Assembly: GCF_025979705.1 (NCBI RefSeq) | Contig: NZ_CP110136.1 | Location: 3,410,001-3,474,000 of the forward strand | DNA: 64,000 nucleotides | Direction of reading: 5' to 3' | DNA from: Hymenobacter sp. YIM 151858-1 | GTDB taxonomy: Bacteria; Bacteroidota; Bacteroidia; Cytophagales; Hymenobacteraceae | Part shown: positions 42,131 through 50,174 of the stretch, one piece after another | Position numbering within the stretch: position 1 is the first letter of the stretch | Layout: each line of letters starts with the position of its first letter | Program-made: the position numbers and the translations under genes | Notes under the pieces: generated by a model | Databases searched by the model: none | Told to the model about the DNA's origin: nothing | What the model saw: the letters and a program-made list of their open reading frames with translations, nothing else

Positions 42131-42670
42131 TTATTTGGTTGCCGTAGCAGGCAAGATGTACGACTCGGTGCCCCAGCGCACGTAGCCGTTGCCCGAAAGC
42201 CAGCCCTGCTTGGCCACGGTCGGCAACGATACGTAGGGCGTCCACTTGTAGCGCGTTATGCGCACAAAGGCAAGCTGGCCGTTGTGCCGCGTTTCTTCCA
42301 GAACGGGGTGCTTGCCTTGATAGCCGTAAAACACATCAAGCGTAGCACCGTTGCGGCGCACTCGGCGTACGTGCTTCCAGAGCAATACCTGCTTGGGCGT
42401 ACGCCCTTCAACCGAGGCAGTAGCCGTGGCTACCAGGCGCTCCGGCTGGGCGTAGCCGCGCGTAACTACGCGGCGCTTACCAATGGCCGGAGCTTTGGTC
42501 ACGAGGCTAACGGTGCGGCTTTGAAGCTCCTGGCGCAGCGTATTGGCGGTGTGCACCACGGAGTCGCGGGCGGCAGTGGCCTTGCCCACATCGGTAATTA
42601 CTTGGGCTCCGGCCCAGCTGGGCAGTATGCTAATGGCGGCAACAACACCAACCCGAGTAATCGTAAGCAT
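42131..42670 (-). CDS. Hypothetical secreted protein
   Basis: A 179-residue protein with a signal-peptide-like N-terminus (MLTITRVGVVAAISILPSWA) and a probable cleavage after GAQ. The rest is basic with a Tyr/Trp-rich C-terminus (ITRYKWTPYVSLP), without a domain that I recognise. It is transcribed away from lptB. The frame is open for the whole length and codon use is normal. Function unknown. Confidence 0.65.
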   Translation of the reverse strand: MLTITRVGVVAAISILPSWAGAQVITDVGKATAARDSVVHTANTLRQELQSRTVSLVTKAPAIGKRRVVTRGYAQPERLVATATASVEGRTPKQVLLWKHVRRVRRNGATLDVFYGYQGKHPVLEETRHNGQLAFVRITRYKWTPYVSLPTVAKQGWLSGNGYVRWGTESYILPATATK

Positions 42671-42760
42671 GCAAATGGATAGTGAGGTGGACTAAAACCG
42701 GCTCAAAAACGTTGCCAAGCTCGGCAATAGACTTTGCGGTAGCATTGTGCGCCGCCCCCT

Positions 42761-42768
42761 TACCTTTG
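42761..42768 (+). promoter_or_regulatory. -7 promoter element of lptB
   Basis: TACCTTTG matches TAnnTTTG exactly and ends eight bases before the lptB ATG, suggesting a leader of only a few bases. Confidence 0.6.
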
Positions 42769-42776
42769 CCGATAGC

Positions 42777-43508
42777 ATGATTCTGCGCGCCGAACACCTC
42801 GTCAAGAAATACAAGCAACGCACCGTTGTCAGTGATATGTCCCTGCACGTGGAGCAGGGCGAAATCGTGGGCCTGCTCGGGCCCAACGGGGCTGGCAAAA
42901 CCACTTCGTTTTACATGACGGTGGGCATGGTGAAGCCCAACTCGGGCCGCATCTTCCTCGACGACGAAGACATTACCGGCCTGCCCATTTACCAGCGCGC
43001 CCGCCGCGGCATCGGCTACCTGGCCCAGGAGGCCTCGGTGTTCCGCGACCTGACGGTGGAGGAGAATATCCTGTCGGTGCTGGAAATGACCAAGCTCAGC
43101 AAGCAGCAGCAGCACGACAAGGTGGAGGAGCTGCTCAACGAGTTTAGCCTCACGCACGTGCGCAAAAACCTAGGGCGCGTGCTGAGCGGCGGCGAGCGGC
43201 GGCGCACCGAAATTGCCCGCGCCCTGGCCGTCGACCCGAAGTTTGTGCTGCTCGACGAGCCCTTTGCCGGCGTCGACCCGATTGCGGTGGAGGAAATTCA
43301 GGGCATTGTGGCCAAGCTGAAGCACAAAAACATCGGCATCCTCATCACCGACCACAACGTGAACGAGACGCTGAGCATCGTAGATCGGGCGTACTTGCTC
43401 TTCGAGGGCAAGCTGCTGAAGGCCGGCACCGCCGAAGAGCTGGCTGCCGACGAAATGGTGCGCCGCGTGTACCTAGGGCGCCACTTCGAGCTGAAGCGAA
43501 AGATTTAA
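42777..43508 (+). CDS. lptB: LPS export ABC transporter ATPase LptB
   Basis: A 243-residue ABC ATPase that drives lipopolysaccharide extraction with LptFG. Walker A is [10 protein letters not shown] (about residues 37-46), the signature is [15 protein letters not shown] (about 138-152), and Walker B is [15 protein letters not shown] (about 158-172), which is the form typical of LptB. The ATG giving [12 protein letters not shown] is chosen over an upstream in-frame codon because the promoter element overlaps the earlier part. It is not next to lptC (32 kb) or lptF/lptG (not in the window). Confidence 0.96.
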   Translation: MILRAEHLVKKYKQRTVVSDMSLHVEQGEIVGLLGPNGAGKTTSFYMTVGMVKPNSGRIFLDDEDITGLPIYQRARRGIGYLAQEASVFRDLTVEENILSVLEMTKLSKQQQHDKVEELLNEFSLTHVRKNLGRVLSGGERRRTEIARALAVDPKFVLLDEPFAGVDPIAVEEIQGIVAKLKHKNIGILITDHNVNETLSIVDRAYLLFEGKLLKAGTAEELAADEMVRRVYLGRHFELKRKI

Positions 43509-43511
43509 GCG

Positions 43512-43652
43512 AATGTCAATTATCAATGAGCAATTAGTAATGAACAATTGCCCGGCATCCAGCACGCGTGGTTAGCGTACACGGGCTGGTTCGTTACTCG
43601 TTGATCGTTGTCGGCAACGATTGCTCATTGTTCATTGCCCATTGATAATTAA
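43512..43652. repeat. Imperfect inverted repeat of ATTATCAATGAGCAAT type
   Basis: The left arm (43515-43550, beginning TCAATTATCAATGAGCAA) and right arm (43618-43652, ending CCATTGATAATTAAATGA) are near reverse complements. The central loop is GC-rich. The words GAGCAAT and GAACAAT recur. The right arm runs into the start codon of the next gene, so a fold there could affect its translation. Confidence 0.7.
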
Positions 43653-45164
43653 ATGATCGATACCCTGCTCACCTGGATGGTAAAGCCGCGTTTGGCGCGC
43701 CTCGAACGCATGCGCGCCGAGCCGCACGCCGCGCAGCGCGAGGTGCTGCAGGAGCTGCTCCAAACCGCGCGCCACACCGATTGGGGCCGCATGTACGGCT
43801 ACGCCGAGGGCCTTAACGCCCGCGAGTTTGCCCAACGCGTGCCCGTGAGCAGCTACGAGCAGCTGTACCCCTGGATTGAGCGCGTGCTCCGCGGCGACGA
43901 CGACGTGCTGTGGCCGGGCCGCGTGCAGTGGTTTGCCAAAAGCAGCGGCACCACCAACGCCCGCAGCAAGTACATACCTGTTACGCCGCAGTCGCTCGAA
44001 GACTGCCACTACCGCGCCGGCCGCGACATGGTGGCCGTGGCCCAGACGCTGTACCCCGATGCAGGCATCCTGCGCGGCAAAACGCTTTCCCTAGGGGGCA
44101 CGCACGTGGCCAACCCCTTCCGGCCCGACGACCCCGCCTCGCGCGTAGGCGACGTATCGGCGGTAATCATGCAGAACCTGCCGGCCTGGGCCGAGTCGCG
44201 CCGCACGCCGCCGCTCGAGCTGGCTTTGCTTGATGAGTGGGAAGAAAAGCTGGAGCGCATGGCCCGGCACGTGCTGCACGAAAACGTGGCCTGCCTGGCC
44301 GGCGTGCCCACCTGGATGATTATGCTGCTGCGGCGCGTATCGGAGCTGGCCGGCGGCCGGCCCATTCCGGAGGTGTGGCCCAACCTGCGCCTGTTTATGC
44401 ACGGAGCCGTGGCGTTTGGGCCCTACCGCGAACTGTTCCGGCAGCTGATACCGGAGGCGCAGATGCGCTACCTCGAGATTTACAACGCCTCCGAGGGCTA
44501 CCTGGCGTTTCAGGATCAGCCCGACTCGCAGGACCTGCTGCTGCTGCTCGACCACGGCATTTACTACGAGTTTATTCCGCTTGAAGAAGTAGGCAAGGAG
44601 CACCCGCGTACCCTCACGCTCGAGGAAGTGGAGGTAGGCCCGAGCTACGCCCTCGTCATCAGCACCAACGCCGGCTTGTGGCGCTACCAGATTGGCGACA
44701 CGGTGCGCTTTACCTCGGTGGCGCCGTACCGCATTCGCATCTCGGGCCGTACCAAGCACTTCCTCAATGCTTTCGGCGAGGAGGTGGTAGTAGAAAACGC
44801 CGATGCCGCCATTGCCGCCGCGGCCGCTGCTACCGGTGCGCTGGTGAAAGAGTACACGGCCGCACCCATTTATTTCAGCACCGGCGAAGGCTCGCGCGGC
44901 GGGCACCAGTGGCTGATTGAGTTTACGCAGCCGCCGGCCAGCGAGGCGCAGTTTGCGCAAGTGCTCGACGAAACCCTGCGCCAGCTCAACTCCGATTACG
45001 ACGCCAAGCGCCACCGCGACATTGCCCTGAAGCCGCCCGTGCTCACGGTAGCGGCACCGGGCACGTTTGAGCAGTGGCTGGCCCGCCGCGGCAAGCTGGG
45101 CGGCCAGCACAAAGTGCCGCGCCTCAGCAACAACCGCGAGCTGCTCGACGAGCTGCTGAGCTAA
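43653..45164 (+). CDS. GH3-superfamily protein
   Basis: A 503-residue protein of the GH3 (auxin-responsive promoter) family, an acyl-adenylate-forming enzyme superfamily; plant members join amino acids to jasmonate or auxin, while bacterial members are largely uncharacterised. The ATP-binding segment is FAKSSGTTNARSKYIPVT (about residues 91-108), and the second block is NASEGYLAFQDQPDS (about 278-292). The C-terminal motif with an invariant-like Arg/Lys pattern is WRYQIGDTVRFTS (about 346-358), followed by RISGRTKHFLNAFGEE. The start is an ATG inside the inverted repeat. No gene for a partner metabolite is adjacent. The family is sure; the substrates are unknown. Confidence 0.9.
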   Translation: MIDTLLTWMVKPRLARLERMRAEPHAAQREVLQELLQTARHTDWGRMYGYAEGLNAREFAQRVPVSSYEQLYPWIERVLRGDDDVLWPGRVQWFAKSSGTTNARSKYIPVTPQSLEDCHYRAGRDMVAVAQTLYPDAGILRGKTLSLGGTHVANPFRPDDPASRVGDVSAVIMQNLPAWAESRRTPPLELALLDEWEEKLERMARHVLHENVACLAGVPTWMIMLLRRVSELAGGRPIPEVWPNLRLFMHGAVAFGPYRELFRQLIPEAQMRYLEIYNASEGYLAFQDQPDSQDLLLLLDHGIYYEFIPLEEVGKEHPRTLTLEEVEVGPSYALVISTNAGLWRYQIGDTVRFTSVAPYRIRISGRTKHFLNAFGEEVVVENADAAIAAAAAATGALVKEYTAAPIYFSTGEGSRGGHQWLIEFTQPPASEAQFAQVLDETLRQLNSDYDAKRHRDIALKPPVLTVAAPGTFEQWLARRGKLGGQHKVPRLSNNRELLDELLS

Positions 45165-45226
45165 TTGCGCCTGCCCTAGGTACTCCGGCCGTTGCAGCAG
45201 GCGGGCAGGGCTGCTACCTTGTCCCG

Positions 45227-45745
45227 ATGGAATCATCACCTAGGAGGCTAGCATGGGTTGGCTGCGCAGTGCTGCTGGCTGCCGCGCTAGCGGCCTGCCA
45301 GGCGCCGCGCGGGCCCATCGGGTTTTGGTCGCGCAACCGGCTCGATGCCCGGCAGGAGCGGCACGGCCCCTGGCGCGCCTACTTCGATAGCGCCAACACC
45401 AGGCTGGCCTCGCGCGGGCACTACCAACACGGGCGGCCGCGTGGCCACTGGCGCTACTACACTTTTGCGGGCAAGCTCGACCACGACGACCGGTACCGGC
45501 CGGGCGGACTCATGCTGGTGCGTCATTTTCACCCAAACGGGCAAGTAGCGCGGCGCGGGCAGGCCCGCCTCGAAAGCGACACTGCCGTGGTGCAGTACTA
45601 TTGGTTTGGGCTGTGGCAGCTTTACGATAGCACCGGGCACGCCACAAACTGGGAGCTGTACGAAAAAGGCCACCGCATGGCAAAAGGTGCAGGAGTAGCC
45701 AGGCCCAATGCCGCACCCCGAAGCGGCAGCTCCCGCAGCAAATAA
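45227..45745 (+). CDS. MORN-repeat-like lipoprotein
   Basis: A 172-residue protein with a lipoprotein signal: VLLAAALAACQAP, Cys at about residue 24. The mature part has short repeated units of the MORN type (HGPWRAYFD, GRPRGHWRYYT and ATNWELYEKG), a pattern of Gly, Trp and Tyr that folds as beta-hairpins. Such proteins are often linked to membrane surfaces. The ATG is five bases after a TACCTTGT -7-like element (45215-45222), so the leader is very short. A CCTAGG copy lies just after the start and is read as Pro-Arg. Confidence 0.75.
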   Translation: MESSPRRLAWVGCAVLLAAALAACQAPRGPIGFWSRNRLDARQERHGPWRAYFDSANTRLASRGHYQHGRPRGHWRYYTFAGKLDHDDRYRPGGLMLVRHFHPNGQVARRGQARLESDTAVVQYYWFGLWQLYDSTGHATNWELYEKGHRMAKGAGVARPNAAPRSGSSRSK

Positions 45746-45823
45746 TCCTATCGTCTTTCCTTGTTTATTATTTGGTCGATTATATATTTATCGTAATCGT
45801 TCTACTCCCAAACCCCACCTGCA

Positions 45824-46024
45824 TTGCACACATTTACTGCTTCTGAAGTCGCTTCGCAGCCGTATGTATCGCGCAAGAAGCGCTACCGGCGCCGGGTCGT
45901 AACCGAATCGAAAAGCATTTTGGGCAAACGTGCCGTGCTGGGTTTGCTGGGCCTGCTGGTGCTGGCCCTGCTGGCCAGCCTGGGCGTAATTGCCGGGTCC
46001 ATGATTGGCGGCAATCCGGTTTAG
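45824..46024 (+). CDS. Small single-span membrane protein
   Basis: A predicted 66-residue protein with a basic N-terminal half (SRKKRYRRRVV) and a hydrophobic C-terminal half (LGLLGLLVLALLASLGVIAG) that would span the membrane once. The start is uncertain: the frame opens at a TTG and has no ATG before the basic segment. The AT-rich space in front (45746-45800, with TATATATTTATCG) looks like a promoter. A terminator lies downstream, which supports a real transcript. I recognise no family. Confidence 0.5.
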   Translation: MHTFTASEVASQPYVSRKKRYRRRVVTESKSILGKRAVLGLLGLLVLALLASLGVIAGSMIGGNPV

Positions 46025-46080
46025 TTGCTAGTTGGGCAAAGCCGCCGCGGCAGCGCCCTGGGTCTTGCTCTCATGCCTAA

Positions 46081-46115
46081 AAAAAGGCGGCGCTACGTAA
46101 GCAGCGCCGCCTTTT
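46081..46115. terminator. Bidirectional terminator
   Basis: A perfect 13-bp stem AAAAGGCGGCGCT/AGCGCCGCCTTTT with an eight-base loop, flanked by A and T runs, separates the small membrane gene from the convergent AIM24 gene. Confidence 0.9.
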
Positions 46116-46140
46116 GGCTTAGGGCAGTACCCTAGGTCGG

Positions 46141-46920
46141 TTATTGGTCGAACATCCGGCCCAGGCCGCCCAGCACGGTGCCGCTTTCCTTTTGCGCGTT
46201 GGCGCCGTTGGGCATCAGGGCCTGAATGAGTTTTTTCACGGGCATGCTTTGCAGCCATACGCGGCCGGTGCCGCGCAACGTGGCCAGCATCAGGCCTTCG
46301 CCGCCAAAAATCATCGACTTGAGGTTGCCGGCCCGGGCAATGCTGAACTCGATGCCCGGCTCAAACGCCACCACGCAGCCCGTATCTACGCGCAGCATTT
46401 CGCCGTTCAGGCGCCGCTCAATTACGGTGCCGCCCGCGTGGATAAACGCCTTGCCGTCGCCGGTGAGCTTTTGCAGAATGAAGCCCTCGCCGCCAAACAA
46501 GCCCGAGCCGATGCGCTGGTTGAAGTGAATGCCGATTTTGGTGCCCCGCGCGGCGGCCAAAAAGCCGTCCTTCTGCACAATCAGGCCGTTGGGCAAGGTG
46601 CTTAGGTCGAGGGGCATGATGGTGCCGGGGTAGGGGGCCGAAAAGCCTACGCGGGCTTTGCCGTGGTGCCCGGCGTGGGTAAAGTGCGTCATGAACAACG
46701 ACTCGCCCGTAATCATGCGCGTGCCGGCCGAGAGCAGCTTGCCGAAGAAGCCCTGCTCGGGCTCCGAGCCGTCGCCCATGCGCGTGTCCCAGGCAATGGG
46801 CTCGTCCATGTACACCATGGTGCCCGCCTCGGCAATAACCGACTCGCCCGGGTCGAGCTCAATTTCTACTACTTGTATATCGTGGCCAAGGATGCGGTAA
46901 TCAACGTCGTGTGAACGCAT
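46141..46920 (-). CDS. AIM24/TIGR00266 family protein
   Basis: A 259-residue protein of the AIM24 family, a beta-sandwich (tryptophan RNA-binding attenuator-like) fold of unknown exact function found in bacteria and mitochondria. Visible family features are the start [20 protein letters not shown] (about residues 5-24), [14 protein letters not shown], a Gly-rich strand region [19 protein letters not shown] (about 147-165), and a closing [20 protein letters not shown]. The ATG giving [10 protein letters not shown] is the family start; the frame continues upstream to 47217 but that part is a Pro/Ser-rich translation with no support. The last 15 residues are poorly conserved. Confidence 0.9.
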   Translation of the reverse strand: MRSHDVDYRILGHDIQVVEIELDPGESVIAEAGTMVYMDEPIAWDTRMGDGSEPEQGFFGKLLSAGTRMITGESLFMTHFTHAGHHGKARVGFSAPYPGTIMPLDLSTLPNGLIVQKDGFLAAARGTKIGIHFNQRIGSGLFGGEGFILQKLTGDGKAFIHAGGTVIERRLNGEMLRVDTGCVVAFEPGIEFSIARAGNLKSMIFGGEGLMLATLRGTGRVWLQSMPVKKLIQALMPNGANAQKESGTVLGGLGRMFDQ

Positions 46921-46967
46921 AGGTAAGCAGCTAGTTGGTGTGGCAGCAAGTATAGCAAAGTCGGTAT

Positions 46968-47016
46968 AAAAAAGCCGTGCCCGGCACCTGGGCGCGGGGC
47001 CAGGTACCGGGCACGG
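46968..47016 (-). terminator. Intrinsic terminator for the 127-residue acidic protein gene
   Basis: A 17-bp stem with one mismatch (46975-46991 with 47000-47016), CCGTGCCCGGCACCTGG on the left, is followed on the minus strand by a run of six T. It lies 25 bases beyond the stop of the gene at 47042. Confidence 0.88.
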
Positions 47017-47041
47017 GCAGCCGGTTGTTGGGCGGCGTAAG

Positions 47042-47425
47042 CTATTCGTCGGCGGTGGGGCCGGCGGGCAGGGCTGCGTCGTCGGCGGTTTTTTTGCTGC
47101 GCTTGGCCTCGCGCGAAGTGCGCCGCATGAAATCTTCGTCCGACTCTTCGGGCTCGGCCGCTTCGCCTTCCTCGATGGGAAAATCCGCCTCTTCGGCCTC
47201 GGCAGCGGCTTCTTCAAGCGCTTTTTCGCCGAACTGGCCTTCGCGGTTCACCAGCTTCTTGTCGCGCACGTGGCGGTTCAGAAACTCGTTGATCTGCTCG
47301 ATGCTATAGGTGGAGGTGATTTCGCCCAGCGGGTTCACCTTTATTTCGAAGCCCTCCAGCTCTTTGTGGACCCGGGGCTTTTTTTCGGGGTCCTGCTGTT
47401 TTTTCTTGACAGGTTTCTTGGCCAT
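47042..47425 (-). CDS. Conserved hypothetical acidic protein
   Basis: A 127-residue hydrophilic protein. The N-terminal half is basic ([19 protein letters not shown]) and carries a conserved-looking block [20 protein letters not shown] followed by [15 protein letters not shown] (about residues 22-60). The C-terminal half is Glu/Ala/Asp-rich and probably disordered. Proteins with this block occur in Cytophagales genomes as far as I recall, without a known role. It has its own terminator and a CCTAGG copy in the upstream space. Confidence 0.75.
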   Translation of the reverse strand: MAKKPVKKKQQDPEKKPRVHKELEGFEIKVNPLGEITSTYSIEQINEFLNRHVRDKKLVNREGQFGEKALEEAAAEAEEADFPIEEGEAAEPEESDEDFMRRTSREAKRSKKTADDAALPAGPTADE

Positions 47426-47584
47426 GATGGGTCGCGCCTAGGTTGGTGTATGCCGCGCCCGCCCCGCTGCACTTTTGGCGCAAAACAAGGCGGCCGCGTA
47501 GCTTCTCACCTACGTAGCGGCCCCGGTATCGGATGCGTTCCGGGCCGGCTACTTGCCGCGCCGCCCGGTTGCCAGCCATGCCAC

Positions 47585-47627
47585 CAAAAAAGAGAGCCCG
47601 CCGGCAACGATGTGCCGGCAGGCTCTC
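47585..47627 (-). terminator. Intrinsic terminator after gltX
   Basis: A 15-bp stem with one mismatch (47592-47606 with 47613-47627) is followed on the minus strand by a T-rich run. It lies 30 bases beyond the gltX stop. Confidence 0.88.
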
Positions 47628-47656
47628 CAAAGCCAATCAAGGATTAAACCCGGCTG

Positions 47657-49213
47657 CTAGCTGGCCTGCGGCGCCAGCGCCGCCACGGCCGCCTGAATGC
47701 GCTCGGCCGTTTCCTGGGTACCCAAGATGCTCATAATGGCCATCAGATCGGGGCCGGCGGCGGCGCCGGTTACGGCTACGCGCAGGGCTTGCAACACCTG
47801 GCCGATTTTGATGCCCTGGCGCTCCAGTACCTGCGTCAGCAGGGCCTTGATGCCGTCGGGGGTGGTGTCGGCGGCCGCGGGCAGCTCCTGGGCAAACTCA
47901 CCTAGGGCGGCGGCCACCTGGGCGTTCCACTTCTTGCTGATGACCTGCTCGTCGTAGGCGGCGGGGCGCTCGAAGAACAAGCGGGCCTCGCGGGCCAGAT
48001 CGGCCGGGAACGTGGCGCGCTCCTTTACCAGGCCGGCAATTTGCTCGGCTTTATCGGCGGGCAAATTGGCCTCCAGGCCTTGCTGCTGCAGGGCCTCGGT
48101 GAGGTACTGGGCCAGCTCGCTGTCGGGCTTGACGCGTAGGTACTGCTCGTTGTACCAGCGCACTTTGTTTTGGTCGAAGCGGGCCGGCGACTTGCTCACG
48201 CGCTCAATCGTGAAGGCGTCGATCAGCTCCGGCATCGTAAACAGCTCCTGCGTGGTGCCGGGGTTCCAGCCCAGGAAGGCGAGGAAGTTGATGAACGCCT
48301 CGGGCAGGTAGCCCGATTCGCGGTAGCCGCTGCTCACGGTCGGCTCGCCGGTTTCGGCGTCTTTGCCGTGCCACTCCAGCGGGAACACCGGAAAACCCAG
48401 CCGGTCGCCGTCGCGCTTGCTCAGTTTGCCGGTGCCGTCGGGCTTCAGCAGCAGGGGCAAGTGGGCAAACTGCGGCATGGTGCTTTCCCAGCCTAGGTAG
48501 CGGTACAGCAGCACGTGCAAGGGGGCCGAGGGCAGCCACTCTTCGCCCCGAATCACGTGGGTGATTTCCATCAGGTGGTCGTCCACGATGTTCGCCAGGT
48601 GGTACGTGGGCATGCCGTCCGACTTCATCAGCACTTTGTCGTCGATGCTGGACGAGTGCACCACCACCCAGCCGCGGATGAGGTCGTTAAAGCGCACTTC
48701 TTCCTTGCGCGGCACCTTCAGGCGAATCACGTACGGCGCGCCGCTCTCGAGCAGCTGCTTTACTTCCTCGTCGGGCAGCGTGAGGGAGTTGCGCATTTGG
48801 GTGCGCGTAATGCTGTTGTACTGCGGGTTGGGCACCTTGGCCGCCGTGAGGCGCGCGCGCATAGCGTCGAGCTCCTCGGGCGTATCGAAAGCGTAGTACG
48901 CGTGGCCGGCCTCGATGAGCTGCATGGCGTACTGCATGTACATGGGCTTCCGCTCGCTCTGGCGGTACGGTGCGTGCGGGCCGCCTTGCTCGGGGCCTTC
49001 GTCAATCTCGATGCCGCACCAGCGCAGCGAATCCATGATGTACTGCTCGGCGCCGGGTACGAAGCGGTTTTGGTCGGTGTCTTCGATGCGCAGCAGCATC
49101 TTGCCACCCAACTTGCGGGCCAGCAGGTAGTTATACAGCGCAGTGCGCACGCCGCCAATGTGCAGCGGCCCGGTCGGGCTGGGCGCAAAACGCACCCGAA
49201 CTTCTCTTTCCAT
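47657..49213 (-). CDS. gltX: Glutamate--tRNA ligase
   Basis: A 518-residue class I synthetase that charges tRNA-Glu. The HIGH motif lies in FAPSPTGPLHIGGVRTALYN (about residues 8-27), and the second ATP-binding motif appears as KLSKRDGDRLGF (about 253-264). The C-terminal anticodon-binding domain begins near 330. The ATG giving MEREVRVRF is chosen; a start four codons upstream would also be in frame. The gene is flanked by its own terminator downstream and an inverted-repeat region upstream. Confidence 0.96.
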   Translation of the reverse strand: MEREVRVRFAPSPTGPLHIGGVRTALYNYLLARKLGGKMLLRIEDTDQNRFVPGAEQYIMDSLRWCGIEIDEGPEQGGPHAPYRQSERKPMYMQYAMQLIEAGHAYYAFDTPEELDAMRARLTAAKVPNPQYNSITRTQMRNSLTLPDEEVKQLLESGAPYVIRLKVPRKEEVRFNDLIRGWVVVHSSSIDDKVLMKSDGMPTYHLANIVDDHLMEITHVIRGEEWLPSAPLHVLLYRYLGWESTMPQFAHLPLLLKPDGTGKLSKRDGDRLGFPVFPLEWHGKDAETGEPTVSSGYRESGYLPEAFINFLAFLGWNPGTTQELFTMPELIDAFTIERVSKSPARFDQNKVRWYNEQYLRVKPDSELAQYLTEALQQQGLEANLPADKAEQIAGLVKERATFPADLAREARLFFERPAAYDEQVISKKWNAQVAAALGEFAQELPAAADTTPDGIKALLTQVLERQGIKIGQVLQALRVAVTGAAAGPDLMAIMSILGTQETAERIQAAVAALAPQAS

Positions 49214-49269
49214 ACGAAACGACAATATCGGGCCCCAACCAACTGCAGGGGCCTAACAGCGGCGCAAAG

Positions 49270-49480
49270 GTAGGAAGGAAGTCAGGGAGTTTTGGAGTTA
49301 ATGAGTTTAGGAGTTAGCGAGTTTTGAGTTTGGGAGTTGGCGAGTTGTGAAGGTCAGGCTCAGCAACTGAACAACTGAACGGCCGAGGTCCTAGGTCGCC
49401 TGCGCGTTTTGGCCCAAGGGCACCTAGGCAACTCTTCCCCTCACAACTCACCAACTCCTAAACTCCAAAACTCATTAACT
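49270..49480. repeat. Long imperfect inverted repeat of GGAGTT/AACTCC words with two CCTAGG copies in the loop
   Basis: The left arm (about 49280-49355) is a tandem of GGAGTT-type words (GAGTTTTGGAGTTAATGAG and variants). The right arm (about 49438-49480) is their near-complement (CACAACTCACCAACTCC and CTCATTAAC). The loop holds one CCTAGGT (49390) and one ACCTAGG (49423), facing each other as an inverted pair. Nothing is coded here. Confidence 0.7.
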
Positions 49481-49670
49481 AAACCGCGTCTCGGTGGCGG
49501 AACGAAAGCCAGAGCACCAGCCCGAGCAGCGTTACGCCGCCCCGGATAAGCCAGGCCGTGGTTTCGCCCCACTGCTCAATCCAGCCCAGAAACATGAATT
49601 TCATGCCCACGAAGGGCAACACCAACGACACCAGCCCCACCAGAAATAAGCCAATTCCGAGCTCTTTCAT
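49479..49670 (-). CDS. Small two-span membrane protein
   Basis: A 63-residue protein with two membrane segments (ELGIGLFLVGLVSLVLPFVG, about residues 3-22, and AWLIRGGVTLLGLVLWLSF, about 40-58) joined by a short loop with Trp and Glu. The start is the ATG giving MKELGIGLFL. It lies upstream of the inverted repeat and opposite the RidA-like gene's promoter side. Related short membrane proteins exist in many genomes; the function is unknown. Confidence 0.65.
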   Translation of the reverse strand: MKELGIGLFLVGLVSLVLPFVGMKFMFLGWIEQWGETTAWLIRGGVTLLGLVLWLSFRHRDAV

Positions 49671-49727
49671 AACGGTTTTGTTTAACGTACCTAGGGCCAA
49701 CGCCGGGCGGCCGGGCTTAGTGTGCGG

Positions 49728-50117
49728 CTAGCCTTTTACGGCGATGCACGAAATTTCCACCAGCACGTCTTTGGGCAGGCGGGCTACCTCCACGGTTTCG
49801 CGGGCGGGGTAGGGGCCCTGGCCGAAGTACGAACCGTAGATTTCGTTGATCGTGCCGAAGTGCCCCAGGTCTTTCACGAAGATGCTGCACTTCACCACGT
49901 CGGGCAGGGCGTAGCCGCCGGCGGCCAGCACGGCCTGCAGGTTGCGCATTACCTGGTGGGTTTGGGCCTGCACGTCGCCTTCGCCGATGAGCTGCCCGCC
50001 CGAGGCGTCGAGGGCAATTTGGCCCGATACGTAGATGGTGTTGCCGGCCTGCACGGCCTGGCTGTAGGGCCCGATGGGGGCCGGCGCTTCGGGCGAGTTG
50101 ATGATGGTATTTGCCAT
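49728..50117 (-). CDS. ridA: RidA-family reactive enamine/imine deaminase
   Basis: A 129-residue trimeric enzyme that hydrolyses reactive enamine or imine intermediates, mainly 2-aminoacrylate from serine dehydratase, and protects pyridoxal-phosphate enzymes. The family core is clear: APAPIGPYSQAVQAGNTIYV (about residues 11-30), SGQIALDASGGQL, and the active-site Arg in PYPARETVEVARLPKDVLVE (about 102-121). The length is normal for the family. It diverges from the 3-hydroxyacyl-CoA dehydrogenase domain gene. No amino-acid catabolism operon is adjacent. Confidence 0.95.
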   Translation of the reverse strand: MANTIINSPEAPAPIGPYSQAVQAGNTIYVSGQIALDASGGQLIGEGDVQAQTHQVMRNLQAVLAAGGYALPDVVKCSIFVKDLGHFGTINEIYGSYFGQGPYPARETVEVARLPKDVLVEISCIAVKG

Positions 50118-50174
50118 AAGAATGCTAAGAGCGGGCCGAAGCCCTATTTTCGTGGCCTGAACTTAGCCAAAACG

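Noticed and set aside
46921-47217. Upstream extension of the AIM24 frame
   Set aside because: Pro/Ser-rich translation that overlaps the terminator and the neighbouring gene; the family start is at 46920.
49722-50174. Upstream extension of the 3-hydroxyacyl-CoA dehydrogenase domain frame
   Set aside because: It is antisense to ridA and lacks the missing NAD-binding motif; the ATG at 50175 fits better.
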